From: Saxidomus purpurata
Lineage: Eukaryota; Mollusca; Bivalvia; Venerida; Veneridae
Reading direction: 5' to 3'
Assembly (NCBI GenBank): GCA_022818135.1
Contig: JAFMSR010000009.1
Location: 23,651,061 to 23,715,060, forward strand
Length of the DNA stretch: 64,000 bases
How positions within the stretch are numbered: position 1 is the first letter of the stretch; every line of letters begins with the position of its first letter. This document shows positions 33,516 to 45,173 of this stretch, piece after piece. The notes below the pieces were generated by a model. That model was given only the letters and a program-made list of their open reading frames with translations, was not told the origin of the DNA and made no database searches. A program made the position numbers and the translations under genes.

Positions 33516-36208
33516 ATCTTCAAAACGACTTGATATCTTTCTATAGGGACCAGCATAGTACAATTCCACTGTCGCCTTTGATAAAAGAAGACATAACCGT
33601 TCTGGAGTTCTATGTGATGCCTGAAATTTATTCTGTAAACGAACAGAGGACAGAAGATGGTGTGAAAGAAGTAAAAACACCAGTTACACCATTTGAGAAT
33701 GTATTCTATAAAGAAAACAAAAGCTGTCGTAAAATATATTTGACAGCAGATGCTGGACTTGGAAAGACTGCGTTTAGCAAGCGACTTGCTTTAACATGGT
33801 GTCACGCCAAAAAGCCGCACACAGAGGAAGGACAGTTTTTCTCACAGGAAGAAATCCAAGCCATGCATGAATTTCGTTTCGTGTTTTTGCTGTTTTTACG
33901 TGATAGTTCAAATGAATGTGACATTGTTGACCTTATATGGACACAAGTTGTGTCACAACTTCCGCCCCTGTATACACGTACACATCTGGAAAATATCCTG
34001 TTTAAGGAAAGATGTCTAGTAATATTAGATGGACTTGACGAATGGTGCCACCCATCTAATTCCTGTAAGCAAAAAACGAGTTCCATTCCACATCGAAAAG
34101 CTTGGGAACAAACTGCAGTCTTGACAACTACTAGACCATGGAAACTGAGCGTGAGTGGTCTGCATTCAAGTCAAATCGACCAGAAACTTGAACTTATGGG
34201 ACTCAACCAGAATTCGGCAAACGCACTTAAAAAAACAGTGATTTCTCATTTGTGTGCTAATAAAAATGAATATGAAGTAAAACAGGATGTAGAAGAGTTT
34301 ACAAGAACTTTACAGGAAAAACAAATATCGGATCTCGAAACTATTCCGCTTCTATTAACGTACCTGCTTTTTTTGTGGTGCAACAGAATAGAACTAGGAC
34401 AATCTCAGTGTGAGTTATACAGTCAGATTACAGAACTGTTGCTTTCAAGAACCGTGCAAAACTATCAGGAGTTATCACCAAAAGTTGATCTCCACCAGGA
34501 TGATAGCCCGCAGTGTTTGAGCCAGCAAACACATTGCACACAATTCTACTCACTTCTAAAAGACTTGGGACAATTAGCATATCAAACATTATTCAAGGAA
34601 ACAAAAATAGAAAACACGCTTGTATTTGACAGTTCCGTAGCCGAACAATGCCTTAACAAAGACTGTTTAACTTTCTGCCTAAAAACGGGAATTCTAACAC
34701 AAAGTAAAGTTCCAGGACCACTGTTACCACAGAAATCAAAAGTGTCATTTGCACATAAAACAATGCAGGAATATTTCGCAGCATTATACATTCGCTCCAC
34801 ACCTGATCAAACCTCAGTGCCAGAAACAGTGCTATCAAAATGTACATGTGTCAAAGACATTCTAGAAATGTCGAAAATTCTCATATTTCTGAGTGGTTTC
34901 AATGTGAATGTGTCATCTTCGATTTCACGCGAGCTGATGAAAATTATAAATGAGGATGAAATAACACGTGAATATAGAAGCAGTCTTGGTAAAAGCGAGC
35001 CCCTTAAACAATTCCAGGACATGTGTGTTTCATGTTGTAAGGAACTACAGCACGATACGAAAGTCAGTTTTTGTTTACAAGACGTGTTTATTGATGAAAG
35101 CTGTCAACAAGAACAATACCGTGAAAATCTCAAACAACTGACATCGAGAAATAAACAGAATATTAGATCACTTTGTATTTACATTAATCGCTATTCATAT
35201 ACACGTGCACCCTACAGCAGTGCGCAGGAAGTTATTGAATATTTCGCACTCAGTGACCTTGAAAACATCGAGAAAATATACTACGATGGAGAATATAATG
35301 ACCGCGATATTTTACCTCTGTTAAAAAGGTCAGTTCAAAGTTTATATTTATGGTGTAGTGAAAGTTCTTGGTCTGATTTACTGTCTGAGAAAGTGACAAG
35401 TTTACAGAACTTAGAAGCCATAGAGATCAGCTTGTTTAAAATGAGCCACGAACAGTTGACATTGTTGTATGATTATATATCACATAGACATTGCATGCGC
35501 GAGATTCAGCTGTCGTCTTTAGAATGTTCTGATCACGGGTGGCGTTTCTGGACTGACAGCGAGGATTCCTGTACTGACAGCGAGGATTCCTGGACTGACA
35601 GCGATGATTCCTGTACTGGATACAGCTTGGAGTTGTCTAAACATTCACAGCTAAGGAAGATATCACTGGACGGTATACCTGTGTCAGAATTGAACATTAA
35701 TATGTCGTCGCTAGAGGAGTGTGATCTACACGAGTTATCTAACCCAGATCTTGTGTTGCGCTTTATAAATTGTGTTCCAGCAGACAGTAAAGTAAATACA
35801 TTTATGTGCAGGGATCTACAATCTTCTGCCGCCATTGAAACAATACAGCAAACATTACCTTTGTTAGTGCACGTGGAAGACGTGTTTTTGTCGTTCATCA
35901 ATCTCGGTAACATAAACCTGTGCTCGTCTGAGATGGTAAATTTAGAATTGGTTTATTTGCGGTGGGTGACAATGCCAGCTTCATTACTACGTGCAATAGT
36001 TACCGTGCTACAACAACTTACACAAACAGTTACAGTACATATAGAGAACTGTGATATAACACCAGAAAGTGAGTTTGTTACAGTGAAAGAAGAAATCAAA
36101 CAATCGTCACAGTTTAGGGTCAGAGAGGACAGGGAGGACAGTGAGGACAGGGAGGACGAGGTGCTTGGGAAAATATTCGAGTTTGAAACAATCAAAGATG
36201 GCGATTAA
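33516..36208 (+). CDS. NACHT ATPase exon with LRR-like tail (NLR-like protein)
   Basis: This 2.7-kb final exon follows acceptor 'tttatatttcag'; its first two bases complete an Asp codon with exon 19029-19097. It encodes about 897 residues. First comes a short pre-NACHT segment (DLQNDLISFYRDQHSTIPLS, then a LEFYV region). Next is the NACHT NTPase: Walker A variant ADAGLGKT (33746-33769; Ala replaces the first Gly, as in related mollusc proteins), Walker B LVILDGLDEW (34016-34045) and sensor TTTRPW (34124-34141). The conserved FAHKTMQEYFAA block is at 34748-34783. The remainder (about 35130-36080) has irregular leucine-rich strands (SLCIYI, VQSLYLW, LEAIEIS, LRKISL), interrupted by an acidic repeat, and ends in an acidic tail. 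Expected role: cytosolic nucleotide-binding switch of an innate-immune-type receptor. The ligand is unknown. The stop at 36206-36208 looks genuine. Confidence 0.95.
35549..35617 (+). repeat. 21-bp coding repeat, (W/C)TDS(E/D)DS x3
   Basis: Three in-frame copies of a 21-bp unit plus a partial fourth in the LRR-like region of the NACHT exon. The encoded peptide is acidic and serine-rich, suitable for casein-kinase-2-type phosphorylation (inference). A second, 9-bp acidic repeat (REDREDSEDREDE) lies near the C-terminus at about 36124-36162. Confidence 0.95.
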
Positions 36209-36449
36209 AAACAAACATTATTGACACACGACTCGGATGAACATATATACTCTTTGTGTTGATTGAATCAATAACACGGCATATTGTTATACACGCGACA
36301 TATGTGTTGATATAATTTATAACACGGCATATTGTAATACACGCGGCATATGTGTACATAATTAATAGATAACAATGTAAACAAGTCAGTGAATGATAAA
36401 CTATTCTGGAATGGATTTAGGATGGATTAATTAACACGAATATAGTTTG

Positions 36450-36458
36450 CAGGTAAGT
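36450..36458 (+). promoter_or_regulatory. Consensus 5' splice site after the NLR stop
   Basis: 'caggtaagt' is a perfect match to the U1 5' splice site, 242 bp past the stop codon. It may be the donor of a 3'-UTR intron. No partner acceptor identified, so this could be chance. Confidence 0.3.
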
Positions 36459-36639
36459 TTTATTTAATTTTATTGTTTTATTATTTTAATTATTTTTATT
36501 AGATTCAGTTGTCAAATTGTTTATAAACTTGATTTACTTCTAGATTATTTCTTTAAAAAAAAACTTTTGATCTGGATCTGATAAGAGTGCACACTGCACG
36601 GTATCAATGACAATGTTGCAATTCAATCGTATCAATGTT

Positions 36640-37260
36640 TATAACTCCGTTACACGTCTGTCAGTCTGTCCGTACGTACGGATATGTAGACTATGTCAAT
36701 AAATCTATTTCAATAAAATATTCAATGCCACTTGTCCTAAATCAGTTGTCAAAAATTGTTTTCTTATGGCAAGGAAGGGGAGATATGTTGATTGTAGAAT
36801 TCATGTTGGAACAGTTGGATTTTCATCAAATTTTCTGGGGAGCATCAGTATAAAGTCTACAAATTACAATTAAAGGTGATACAGTCAAAGGGCAAACATC
36901 ATAGGGGCCAAGGGGGCCTGAAACTTGAAACTAGTTGCTGTTCTTCAGCTCCAAGATCCATCCCAAACTTTTTTTGATGGATTTTCATCAAACTTTCTAG
37001 GAAGCATCAGTATGAAATGTAGATGAGCATATTACAATTTGGGGTCATCAATTCAAAGGTCAAGGTCACAGGGGCCTGAAATGGGGAAAACTTATATGCA
37101 CTTCATCTCCCAAACACCTTGTCAGAATTTCATCACACTTTCAAGAAGCATTTATCAGTATGAAGTCAGGAGTTGTGCATATTTCAATTTGCCGGATCAA
37201 ATGGTCAAAAGTCACAGGGGCCTGAAATCTGAACATGGGAAAACTCTTTATACTATTTTA
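36640..37260 (+). repeat. ggtcaaggtcacaggggcctgaaa-type tandem repeat
   Basis: Starts with 'gtctgtcagtctgtccgtac' and continues in units of about 150 bp, each carrying 'gattttcatcaaa.tttct.gg', 'agcatcagtat.aa.t', 'attacaattt' and 'ggtcaaggtcacaggggcctgaaa'. Three to four units. Open frames here (36635-36853, 37039-37377) are repeat sequence. Confidence 0.8.
36698..36717 (+). terminator. Candidate poly(A) signals
   Basis: Two AATAAA hexamers (36698-36703 and 36712-36717) are the first clear ones downstream of the NLR-like stop. They lie at the start of a dispersed repeat, so they may not be used. Confidence 0.25.
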
Positions 37261-37334
37261 TCTCTTAGTCCTATAAATAAGACCCCACAATTCTTATTTT
37301 CACTTTTCATGTTATTATTTCATTATATTTTAAA

Positions 37335-37560
37335 TTTTAGCTCACCTGAGCATGAAGTGCATATGGTGAGCCTTTAGGATGGTAAAATGTCTGGTGTCTG
37401 TCCGTCGCTCACATATTCTTCAAATGACATCTTTTCTGAATACACTTGGCTAATGTTGATGAAACTTGGCTGTTCTTTGCATGTAGCAAATTGTTCAAGG
37501 AACTCCATTCAATGGTTGTTATTGCAAAAAAAAACAATTCTCCAACTGCGATACTTAAAT
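37335..37560 (+). repeat. Dispersed repeat left end, 'agctcacctgagca'
   Basis: 'ttagctcacctgagcatgaa' followed by 'ggtgagcc', 'gtctgtccgtcg' and 'gatgaaacttggc'. The matching right-end module ('ccaggtgagtgatgtagggc') is at 43330-43370. I recognise this end pair as a frequent bivalve repeat. Confidence 0.7.
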
Positions 37561-38714
37561 ACTCAACATCTACTTAAAAAAAAAAAAATTAATGCTAAAA
37601 ATAATGACAACCCCACATCCTATCTCCTCGTCTGGAATATTTGATAAAATTTCAAAGATTAATTAGCATTCCTTATTATGGAAGTTCGTATCATCAATCA
37701 CCAAAATCAGTGCTGGTATTTGAGTCGAACTTTAAATTAATAAAATAATAAATGCAATTTTAAGGAAAAATTAATTAACATGCATAATTATATCGAAAAA
37801 ATTCTGCATTAAAGCACAAAATATCCACGAACATGTACATATAGGAATTTTGTAATAAATCTCTATTCACCCATTAATTGTATATCAGCAACTTTACATA
37901 CTATACTGAATGTTTTACGGTACAGCAACATATTTCAAAACACTGATTTTACCGATAACGACACGTACAATACTTGTAAAAATTCTTAGAATTATTTATA
38001 CTTTCGAAGTTATTTAGTTCGATACCACTTATAGGGAGAGCATGTCTTTAAAGCTGCTCGCTCTCAGATTTTGTTAAAAAAAATAAAGTTCTTCTGTATG
38101 AAAATAACATATTTTAGAACATATAGTCATATAAAAAGGTTCCAGTATATATTCCTGTAAAGACTATATCTGTAGATTTGAAATAATAGGATTTCAAATA
38201 ATAAATAAACGCTTTTGAAATTCTAACATAAACATATGAATTATAGTGTAGCGGTGCTGTAAAACCAGCATTTTCACTTAATTGATTTTTGCAAATTCCT
38301 ACCTAGATTTTTACTTCTATTGTTGATTCTAGCCTTTAGTTTTATGTTGTATACAATGTATTAAATTTAAGTTTGTCATTTTAGAAAATTTTAGTTTTTT
38401 CAACTGCGAGAGCGAGCAGCTCAGAAAAGGAGTCTCATTAGACAGAACCCAGGATGGCTCTATTAATATGGGTGCATGACACTTACAATAATAAACAAAC
38501 TCTTCACTTATAAAGGGATAATAGTGAGCCAGTTATATACTTTAGTAAGGAAGTGTTTTATAGAACTTCATTGGGATATAGGTAATTCTAAGGTACAAAA
38601 CCACATTTCAGCGAAAGGTGTGCAAAATTTCAACAAAGCTTTATCGTTTACCATACTTAAGCCTTTTAAGCTCTGTTTCTGTACATTAAACAATACTAAT
38701 GTCTCTGTTAATGT
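37561..38714. other. Intergenic, nothing recognised
   Basis: AT-rich. One word, 'gagagcgagcagct' (38405-38420), is similar to 'gagcatgtctttaaagctgctcgctctcag' in inverted form near 38036-38065, suggesting the two ends of a ~385-bp inverted-repeat element, but I could not define the arms fully. An 84-codon frame at 38476-38730 is unrecognised. Confidence 0.4.
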
Positions 38715-38778
38715 TTTGATAGATAGATAGATTGATTGATCGATAGAATGATTGATTGATTGATTGATAGATTGATTC
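38715..38778. repeat. (GATA/GATT)n microsatellite
   Basis: 'gatagatagatagattgatt' and similar tetranucleotides over about 60 bp. Confidence 0.95.
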
Positions 38779-39062
38779 TTCATTTATTTTTCAGTTAAAC
38801 CATGATGTTCAGTGAGCATTGAAAGTTCCATTACGCTTGAGGCTAGTGGACAGCAACATCACTCACAGCCAACAGTGTGGTTCAATCTTTATTTATAAGT
38901 ACCAAGGAAATGTGTTACACGTACACGTATGTTGAGCATACACAGCTAAGGTATGTTCTTTTTTCCTTAAATTGGTGATTCTAGTGAAATTAAAGCTTAA
39001 TTGATAAGAAAATAATGACACCAATGGAAATCTCATACTAATGGAAATGTTAAACCAAAATT

Positions 39063-39300
39063 AGGATGGTGCGGGGTGGTCAAGTCGTTAGCGCTCTGGA
39101 CTACCAATTCGATCGAGGTCCCTGGTTCGAATCCCGGCTGGGGCACTGGAAACAGTTTCCTGCCAATCTAGAGATTAACTGGTTAGAAACCCAGTGGTAG
39201 TCTCATGTGTATCCGTGCTAAACACTGGGCATGTAAAAGAACCATCATTAATATATAATATTCTTGATATGAATTCTTGTAAATTGTAAATAAGTATTGG
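39063..39300 (+). mobile_element. tRNA-derived SINE with body
   Basis: The head has A box 'ggtggtcaagtcgttagcg' and B box 'ctggttcgaatcccgg', 50 bp apart. It is followed by a non-tRNA body with 'gtgctaaacactgggcatgt' and 'aaagaaccatcat', a tail seen in bivalve SINEs. This is the most complete SINE in the window. Confidence 0.8.
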
Positions 39301-40835
39301 TGTTCATGTGTATGACCATAAGATCTCGGATGAGTTTAGTTAGGGGCTTGGTCGGATTAGTTCTTCCAGAGTTATGGCCCTTGATTTAACAAAAAAAGAA
39401 ACATTTAACTATGTTTACACTCTAGCACCTTCATTTCTTCTTTAATCCTTATCGTTGCGGGCGGCCCGCTATATTTAATACGTGGTTGGAAAATGTATCA
39501 TGTAGGTGAAGTTAGTAGTGTATAGTTTTTGAACAAAACGTTATGAAAATCGCCTAGGAAGGTACGATAAAGAAAAGGTTAAACCACTGTTCATTGTGTA
39601 GCTTTAAAATTGTCAAAAAGTTGATATTTTTATCTTTTATCCATGTAAACGTCAAACTATTTGATATGTTTATGTAACGTGTAATTAGTAATGAAAAGTT
39701 TTTATTGTTCGGCTAGTATAAAAACCGATATCGGTCAAACATGCCGGTATTTTCCGGTATCGGGTAGAGTGGGTCCATTACCTTACTATGACTTGATTTT
39801 TATTATTTAAAATTTACAATCACACTTCAGTTTGTTTTTGAATGAAAGTATCACTGTGCAATCACTGACAGTCTATTTTAATCAGAAATGGCATGTTTGA
39901 GCAATAAAGTGACAGCAGGGATCGTATATACTATAATAAATCCTGGTGACAGGTAGCCAAAGTTTACTAACTGGCCGGAATGCACTTTCCATTTTTATCA
40001 GACTGGTTTCCAGCAATAAACTTACAGGTAGCCAAAGTTAACTTATTGGCCGGTATGCACTGACTTTTCAGTAATCGCGAAAATGTGCATTGTCTTGTTT
40101 ACAATCATTTTGACTGCAAACGATTTTGTGAGGATAGAGGCAGGAATAGTATTGTACATTCTGAAAATCACCTTAATGGAACATCGCGTAGAACATATTA
40201 TAATATTGCTGCGTTAACTTTGTTTTATTTAACGCTGAATGAAAATAGGGATCTTATATACAATTTAATATATCCTGAAAGCACGTAAAGATTATTTAAA
40301 GATTATTCATGAATATTTTTTGGTTTCTTTTTAAGTCAGAAATGATACACTGAAAATGAGTAACAGTTACTAAATTGTAACTACACACACCAGATAGTCA
40401 AGTGTTTGCTTTACATGAACCTAGAATATGAATTTATTCCGTCTATGTCTATAAAGTTTATTTGCATCTCCCCTTTCAAAATATTAACATGAAAGCTTTG
40501 TTTCTAGGCCCGCTGTGATACGTAGTATCACAGTTTTTCTTGTATTTACTGAGAATGTGTATGACCATAAGATCACGGATGAGCTCAAATATGGACGTTC
40601 TTCCAGAGTTATGGCCCTGATTGATAATCTTATTTTAGTATTACAAGTAGTTCTTTTACTAGAGAGACTGTCAAAAAACCCATGTTTAAGTATACTAAAA
40701 CTTTTAAATTTTTAACTTTCATAAATTAAACATGGAAGTAGTAAGTTCTGCAAAGAGCTTATAATTAGTTATATTTTTATAAATTTAAATATTTATTAGT
40801 ATATGTCACTAGAAAAGTAACATAATCATTTTCCG
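39301..40835. other. Intergenic with repeat fragments
   Basis: 'gtgtatgaccataagatc.cggatgag' and 'cttccagagttatggccctga' occur at 39308-39395 and again at 40556-40625, so a repeat is present twice. 'gcccgctgtgatacgtagtatcacag' at 40508-40533 contains a perfect short palindrome. No gene seen. Confidence 0.5.
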
Positions 40836-41800
40836 CTCAATTACTCAAGTTAGGAGTGACTAATTACAATCAAACTCAGTGTGTAGGTAGCTTGTGTAGA
40901 GAGGAGGCTTGGGATTGCATTAGGGGTCACTTGGTTCAATGTCAAGGGCACTGTTACTAAAAATAGAAAAATGGTTTCCACTCAATAACTTGAGTTAGGA
41001 GTGACCAATTGTAATGAAACTTGGTGTGTAGGTAGCTTGCGTGGAGAGGAAGCTTTTGGTTCTTTATGGTCAAGGTCACTAGGGTCAAGGTCACTGTTAC
41101 TAAAAATAGATTTTTTATTTTTAGTTTTTAGATTGTTTTAAGCAAAAAAAAAATTTTTTTGGGTCAAGGTCACTAGTGTCAAGGTCAAGGTCAGTGTAAC
41201 TAAAAATAGATTTTTAATTATTTTTAGTTTTTAGATTGTTTTAAGCAAAAAAAAATTTTGGGGTCAAGGTCACTGGGCTCAAGGTCAAGGTCACTGTTAC
41301 TAAAATAGATTTTTATTTATATTTAGTATTTCAATTGTTTTTTTAAGGAAAACAAATTTTTTTCGGGGTCAAGGTCACTAGGGTCAAGGTCAAGGTCACT
41401 GTTGCTAAAAATAGATTTTTATTTGTTTTTAGATTGTTTTAAGCAAAAAAAATAATTTTGGGGTCAAGGTCACTTGGATCAAGGTCAAGGTCACTGTTAC
41501 TAAAAATAGATTTTTATTTATTTTTAGTTTTTTGATTGTTTTAAGCCAAAAAAAATTGGGGGGTCAAGGTCACTAGGGTCAAGGTCACTGTTATTAAAAA
41601 TAGATTTTTATTTATTTTTAGTTTTTAGATTGTTTTAAGCAAAAACAAATGGGGGGTCAAGGTCACTAGGGTCAAGGTCACTGTTACTAAAAATGTAAAA
41701 AAAAATTTAGTTTTTAAATTGTAGCAAAAAAAATTTGGGCCCAAGGTCACAAGGGTCAAGGTCAAGGGCACTGTTACTAAGATAGGGAGGAGTCAAGATG
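40836..41800 (+). repeat. Tandem array of ~100-bp 'tcaaggtca' units
   Basis: Two longer units (about 40840-41050) are followed by eight units of about 90-110 bp starting near 41070, 41160, 41260, 41365, 41460, 41565, 41655 and 41740. Each has 'ggggtcaaggtcact.ggg', often 'tcaaggtcaaggtcactgtt', then 'actaaaaatagatttttatt' and 'tttttagattgttttaagca' plus an a-run. By hand count there are about 19 'tcaaggtca' words. Non-coding. Confidence 0.93.
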
Positions 41801-43155
41801 ACTGTTTTTTTAATTCTACAATTTCTACAGGCGCTGTTTAAACCTGCTTTGGCGGCATTGCCGCGTCTTCTTGTTTTAACTTAATTTTAATTGAAATAAA
41901 CCCAACATTACTGTTGCAAGCAATGCCAGCAAAATCTATTATATTACTACATCAATGTAGAATTACCCCCACCTGCCTTGACAGTCACTGGGGTACAAAA
42001 TCTTAAAGAATATGGTAGCAGTAACATGAAATATTTATGGAATTAATCTACATTGTCTGTGGTACATAAATGTTATATAGATCTTTATTCATCTTCCCTT
42101 CTCTAAGAATAATCTAAGGTTTCCAGAGGCACAATGTTCACTCTTGACCGCCATGAAAAGGCCTAAAAATTGTTCAGAACCTTTTTCTGTTAAAACATTG
42201 GTCAACTTTAGGGGCCGGACAGTGGTCACAACTATAAATATTACAACATAACACTAAGCGCCTTGTTCCAAAAGCTTAATTCATTCAAAAACGCTGATAT
42301 AAGCTTGTGGATCTTTGAAACTTGTCGAATATAATTTTGTAAAATTTTATTTCAGGCCAAGAAATACGTGTGTTTCAGTCTACAGGTCGACTTTAATGTT
42401 TTACTGTTAACCTCAAACTATTTTATAGAAAAATGATCAAAAAAGATTTTTTAGAGCACAAAAAGCAATAGATAAAAAGTATGATCATTAACTGCCAACC
42501 AACTGACCTAACTTTTTTTGGCAAGGAGACACAAAACACATCTTTTTGTCTCTATCCTTAATTGATGATCAAGGTCTTATGTATAATGTACAGAAACATT
42601 AGTGCCTATCACTGATTTACATAGATATTTTACAGTTTTTTACATCTTCTTCAGGTATACATGGTCTATGGAGATGTTCATGTTGCAGGGCGATCTAGCT
42701 TTATAAAGTATCATTGCTTTAAGATTTCCTTTACTGGACCCTGTGTTGTCAAAAAAAAAGATTCTGCCAGCTGTGAAGAAATGTAAATGAATATAATTCT
42801 AAGGAAAGATGCTGAAATCACAACTTCCAACAAACACCAGAAATTGAAGCTGCAAAGCAGTGTGTTTAAGAATCCAAAGTCAGACTCCATCCAGTCCTAA
42901 ATCTATTGTACTAAAAATGGAATACAGACTCTGAGAGCAAAGTGATTCCTGAAAAAACTTTCTTTTGATTTATGTACAAATAAGCCGCTTGTTACAAAAC
43001 TGAAGTGTTACCTGTCTGTTCTGAATAAGTGTTTCTGAAACTATGCCGATACGTTAGAAATGACTTGAATATGAAAGAAAGTTATATGTCACCATTGTTT
43101 AGATTGAATTTTATTTGCTATTTACTGATCAAAGTTTTCTGTATTTGGCAAGTAC
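41801..43155. other. Intergenic, nothing recognised
   Basis: No gene or clear repeat apart from 'ggcattgccgcgtcttcttgt' near 41853, which looks like the right end of a dispersed element. Confidence 0.45.
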
Positions 43156-43159
43156 TGTG

Positions 43160-43375
43160 TATAGTCAAGCATGCTGTCTCACGGACAGCTTCTTGTTTAG
43201 AACCACAAGGCCCAGGGCTTAGATATTTGGAATATATAGCATTATACAGTGGATCCCTATGAATTGTGTTCAAATCAGGGTAAAAAAGTACCCCTTCTGC
43301 TATTGTTCACCTTATGTTATAGCCAATGGTAGCCAGGTGAGTGATGTAGGGCCATCTTGGCTCTCTTGTTAAAAA
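43160..43375 (+). repeat. Dispersed repeat right end, 'caggtgagtgatgtagggc'
   Basis: Contains 'accacaaggcccagggctta' (shared with 13555-13590) and ends in 'gccaggtgagtgatgtaggg' then 'ccatcttggctctcttgtt'. Its end corresponds, inverted, to the 'agctcacctgagc' start at 37340. 45412-45450 carries another copy of this end. Confidence 0.75.
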
Positions 43376-43504
43376 CTGTTTATATAAAGTGTGGTGTAAA
43401 GTGTTCTCTCATGCAAAAAGGTTTTGGTGTATTCATTGTAAATATACATGTAGTAGAGTGATCTATGACAGATTTTTATATTTTCAGTATGTATTTATGA
43501 AACT

Positions 43505-44240
43505 TCATAATTATACCCCTGAAACGAAGTTTAGGGGGGTATATAGGAGTCACCCGGTGGTTGGTCAGGCAGGCAGGCAGTCCGTTGCATTTTCCTTGTC
43601 CGGAGCATAACTTGAAAACTACTAGTTGGAATTCAGTACAACTTCATACAGTTGTCAGGTATATTAAGAGGAAGTGCAGTGTTCAAGAACCATAACTCTA
43701 TCTTGAGTAATTACAGAGTTATTGTCCTTTATTACTTTTCCTGAGCATGACTTGAAAACTACTGGTTGGAATTCAATACAACTTCATACAATGGTCTAGC
43801 ACAACGAGTGGAAGTGCAGTGTACAAGAACCACAACTCTATCTTGAGTAATTACAGAGTTATTGCCCTTTGTTACTTTTCCTTGTCCGGAGCATAACTTG
43901 AAAACTGCTGGTGGGAATTCAAAACAACTTCATACAATGGTCGAGCACAATGAGAGAAAGTGCAGGGTATAAGAACCATAACTCTTGACTCATTACAGAG
44001 TTATTGCCCTTTGTTACGTTTCCTTGTCTGGAGCTTAACTTTAAAACTACTGGTTGGAATTTAAAACAACTTCATACAATGGTCAAGCACAATGAGAGGA
44101 AGTGCAGTGCAAAAGAACCATAACTCCATCTTGACTTGTTATAGAGTTATTGCCCTTTGTTACTTTTCCTTGTCCAGAGCATAACTTGAAAACTACTGCT
44201 ATGAATTCAATACAACTTCATGTAATTTTGTAAACAGTGC
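43505..44240 (+). repeat. Dispersed repeat with five ~145-bp internal units
   Basis: Starts 'tatacccctgaaacgaagtt' and 'tataggagtcaccc', a 'caggcaggcaggcag' tract, then five units beginning 'ttgtccggagcataacttga' at about 43597, 43740, 43881, 44025 and 44170. Each contains 'caacttcatacaatggt', 'gaggaagtgcagtg', 'aagaaccataactc' and 'ttacagagttattgcccttt'. The inverted partner is 3765-4265. Confidence 0.9.
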
Positions 44241-44399
44241 AATGAAATGTTTGAAGAGTATTTTATAGATAGCTTGGTGTCATTGATGTCAAAATTATAT
44301 GACAAATTATGAACTATGGTAATTGATACAGTGAAAATTCTCATAATTAGTAAAACTGTTCAACCGATACAGGGAGGCCCATCCTAATAATGCAGCACT

Positions 44400-44960
44400 T
44401 CAAATAAGTGAGGGTATATTTGCTTTACACATGTCTGCAATTTGTCCAGTTGCTAGTAAACCAAACCCTTTTCACATCAATATTTTCAAGAATGTTTTGG
44501 CAAAAATCCTCAGGTTCTTTCTGCAGATTGTTCATGATCAGATTAATGGTAGGATTTTTTTTATTCAGAAAGTCAAAGGTCAATATCACAGCAACCTTAA
44601 ACTACAAAAATGGTTTCCATTCAATAACATAAGAACATATAGACACAGGCTCCTAAGATAGGTTGCTTGTGATCAGTAGGTGGCACTTATTGGTCTTTAG
44701 AACAAATTTCTAGGTCACAGACATATGTTATAGAAAGATAGGTCATTAGGTCAGCTCATAGAAAAACTACTGGACAGTTGTTTGTTGGTTGACTTGTGTT
44801 TTCCACTTAATAACTGCAGAAGATTTAAAGCAAGGTTTCAAATCTGCTAGGACATTGACCATGGACAGTATTACAAACCTTGTTGTGTTGTGTTTCAGGT
44901 TAATGAGTTTATGGTCAATGTCACAGTGACCCTGCATTTTTACCCATTTCTGCAAAATAA
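44400..44960 (+). repeat. ggtcaat-type dispersed repeat
   Basis: Diverged units with 'ggtcaatatcacagcaacct', 'aaatggtttccattcaataac' and 'aggttgcttgtgatc' resemble the first two units of 40840-41050. Open frames here are repeat-derived. Confidence 0.6.
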
Positions 44961-45173
44961 CTAAAATTCTTTTGTGGACATTTTGTGGCCTGTATTTGTC
45001 AGAGTTATGGGCTCTATTTTGACGGCACTTGTTTACTCAGTTCATATGATATGTTTTAAACAAATGTATCCAAAAGATGAGAAAATTGGTATGGGTATGG
45101 TATCTTGTCTGGTTTTGATTTTTGGTCTTATCAGACTTGAAATGATAATCATAGATGTGTGAAAGACCAGACA

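Noticed and set aside
33802..35022. Minus-strand open frames opposite the NACHT exon
   Set aside because: Shadows of the strong plus-strand coding frame.
39068..39146. Functional tRNA gene
   Set aside because: Good A and B boxes but no cloverleaf, and it continues into a SINE body.
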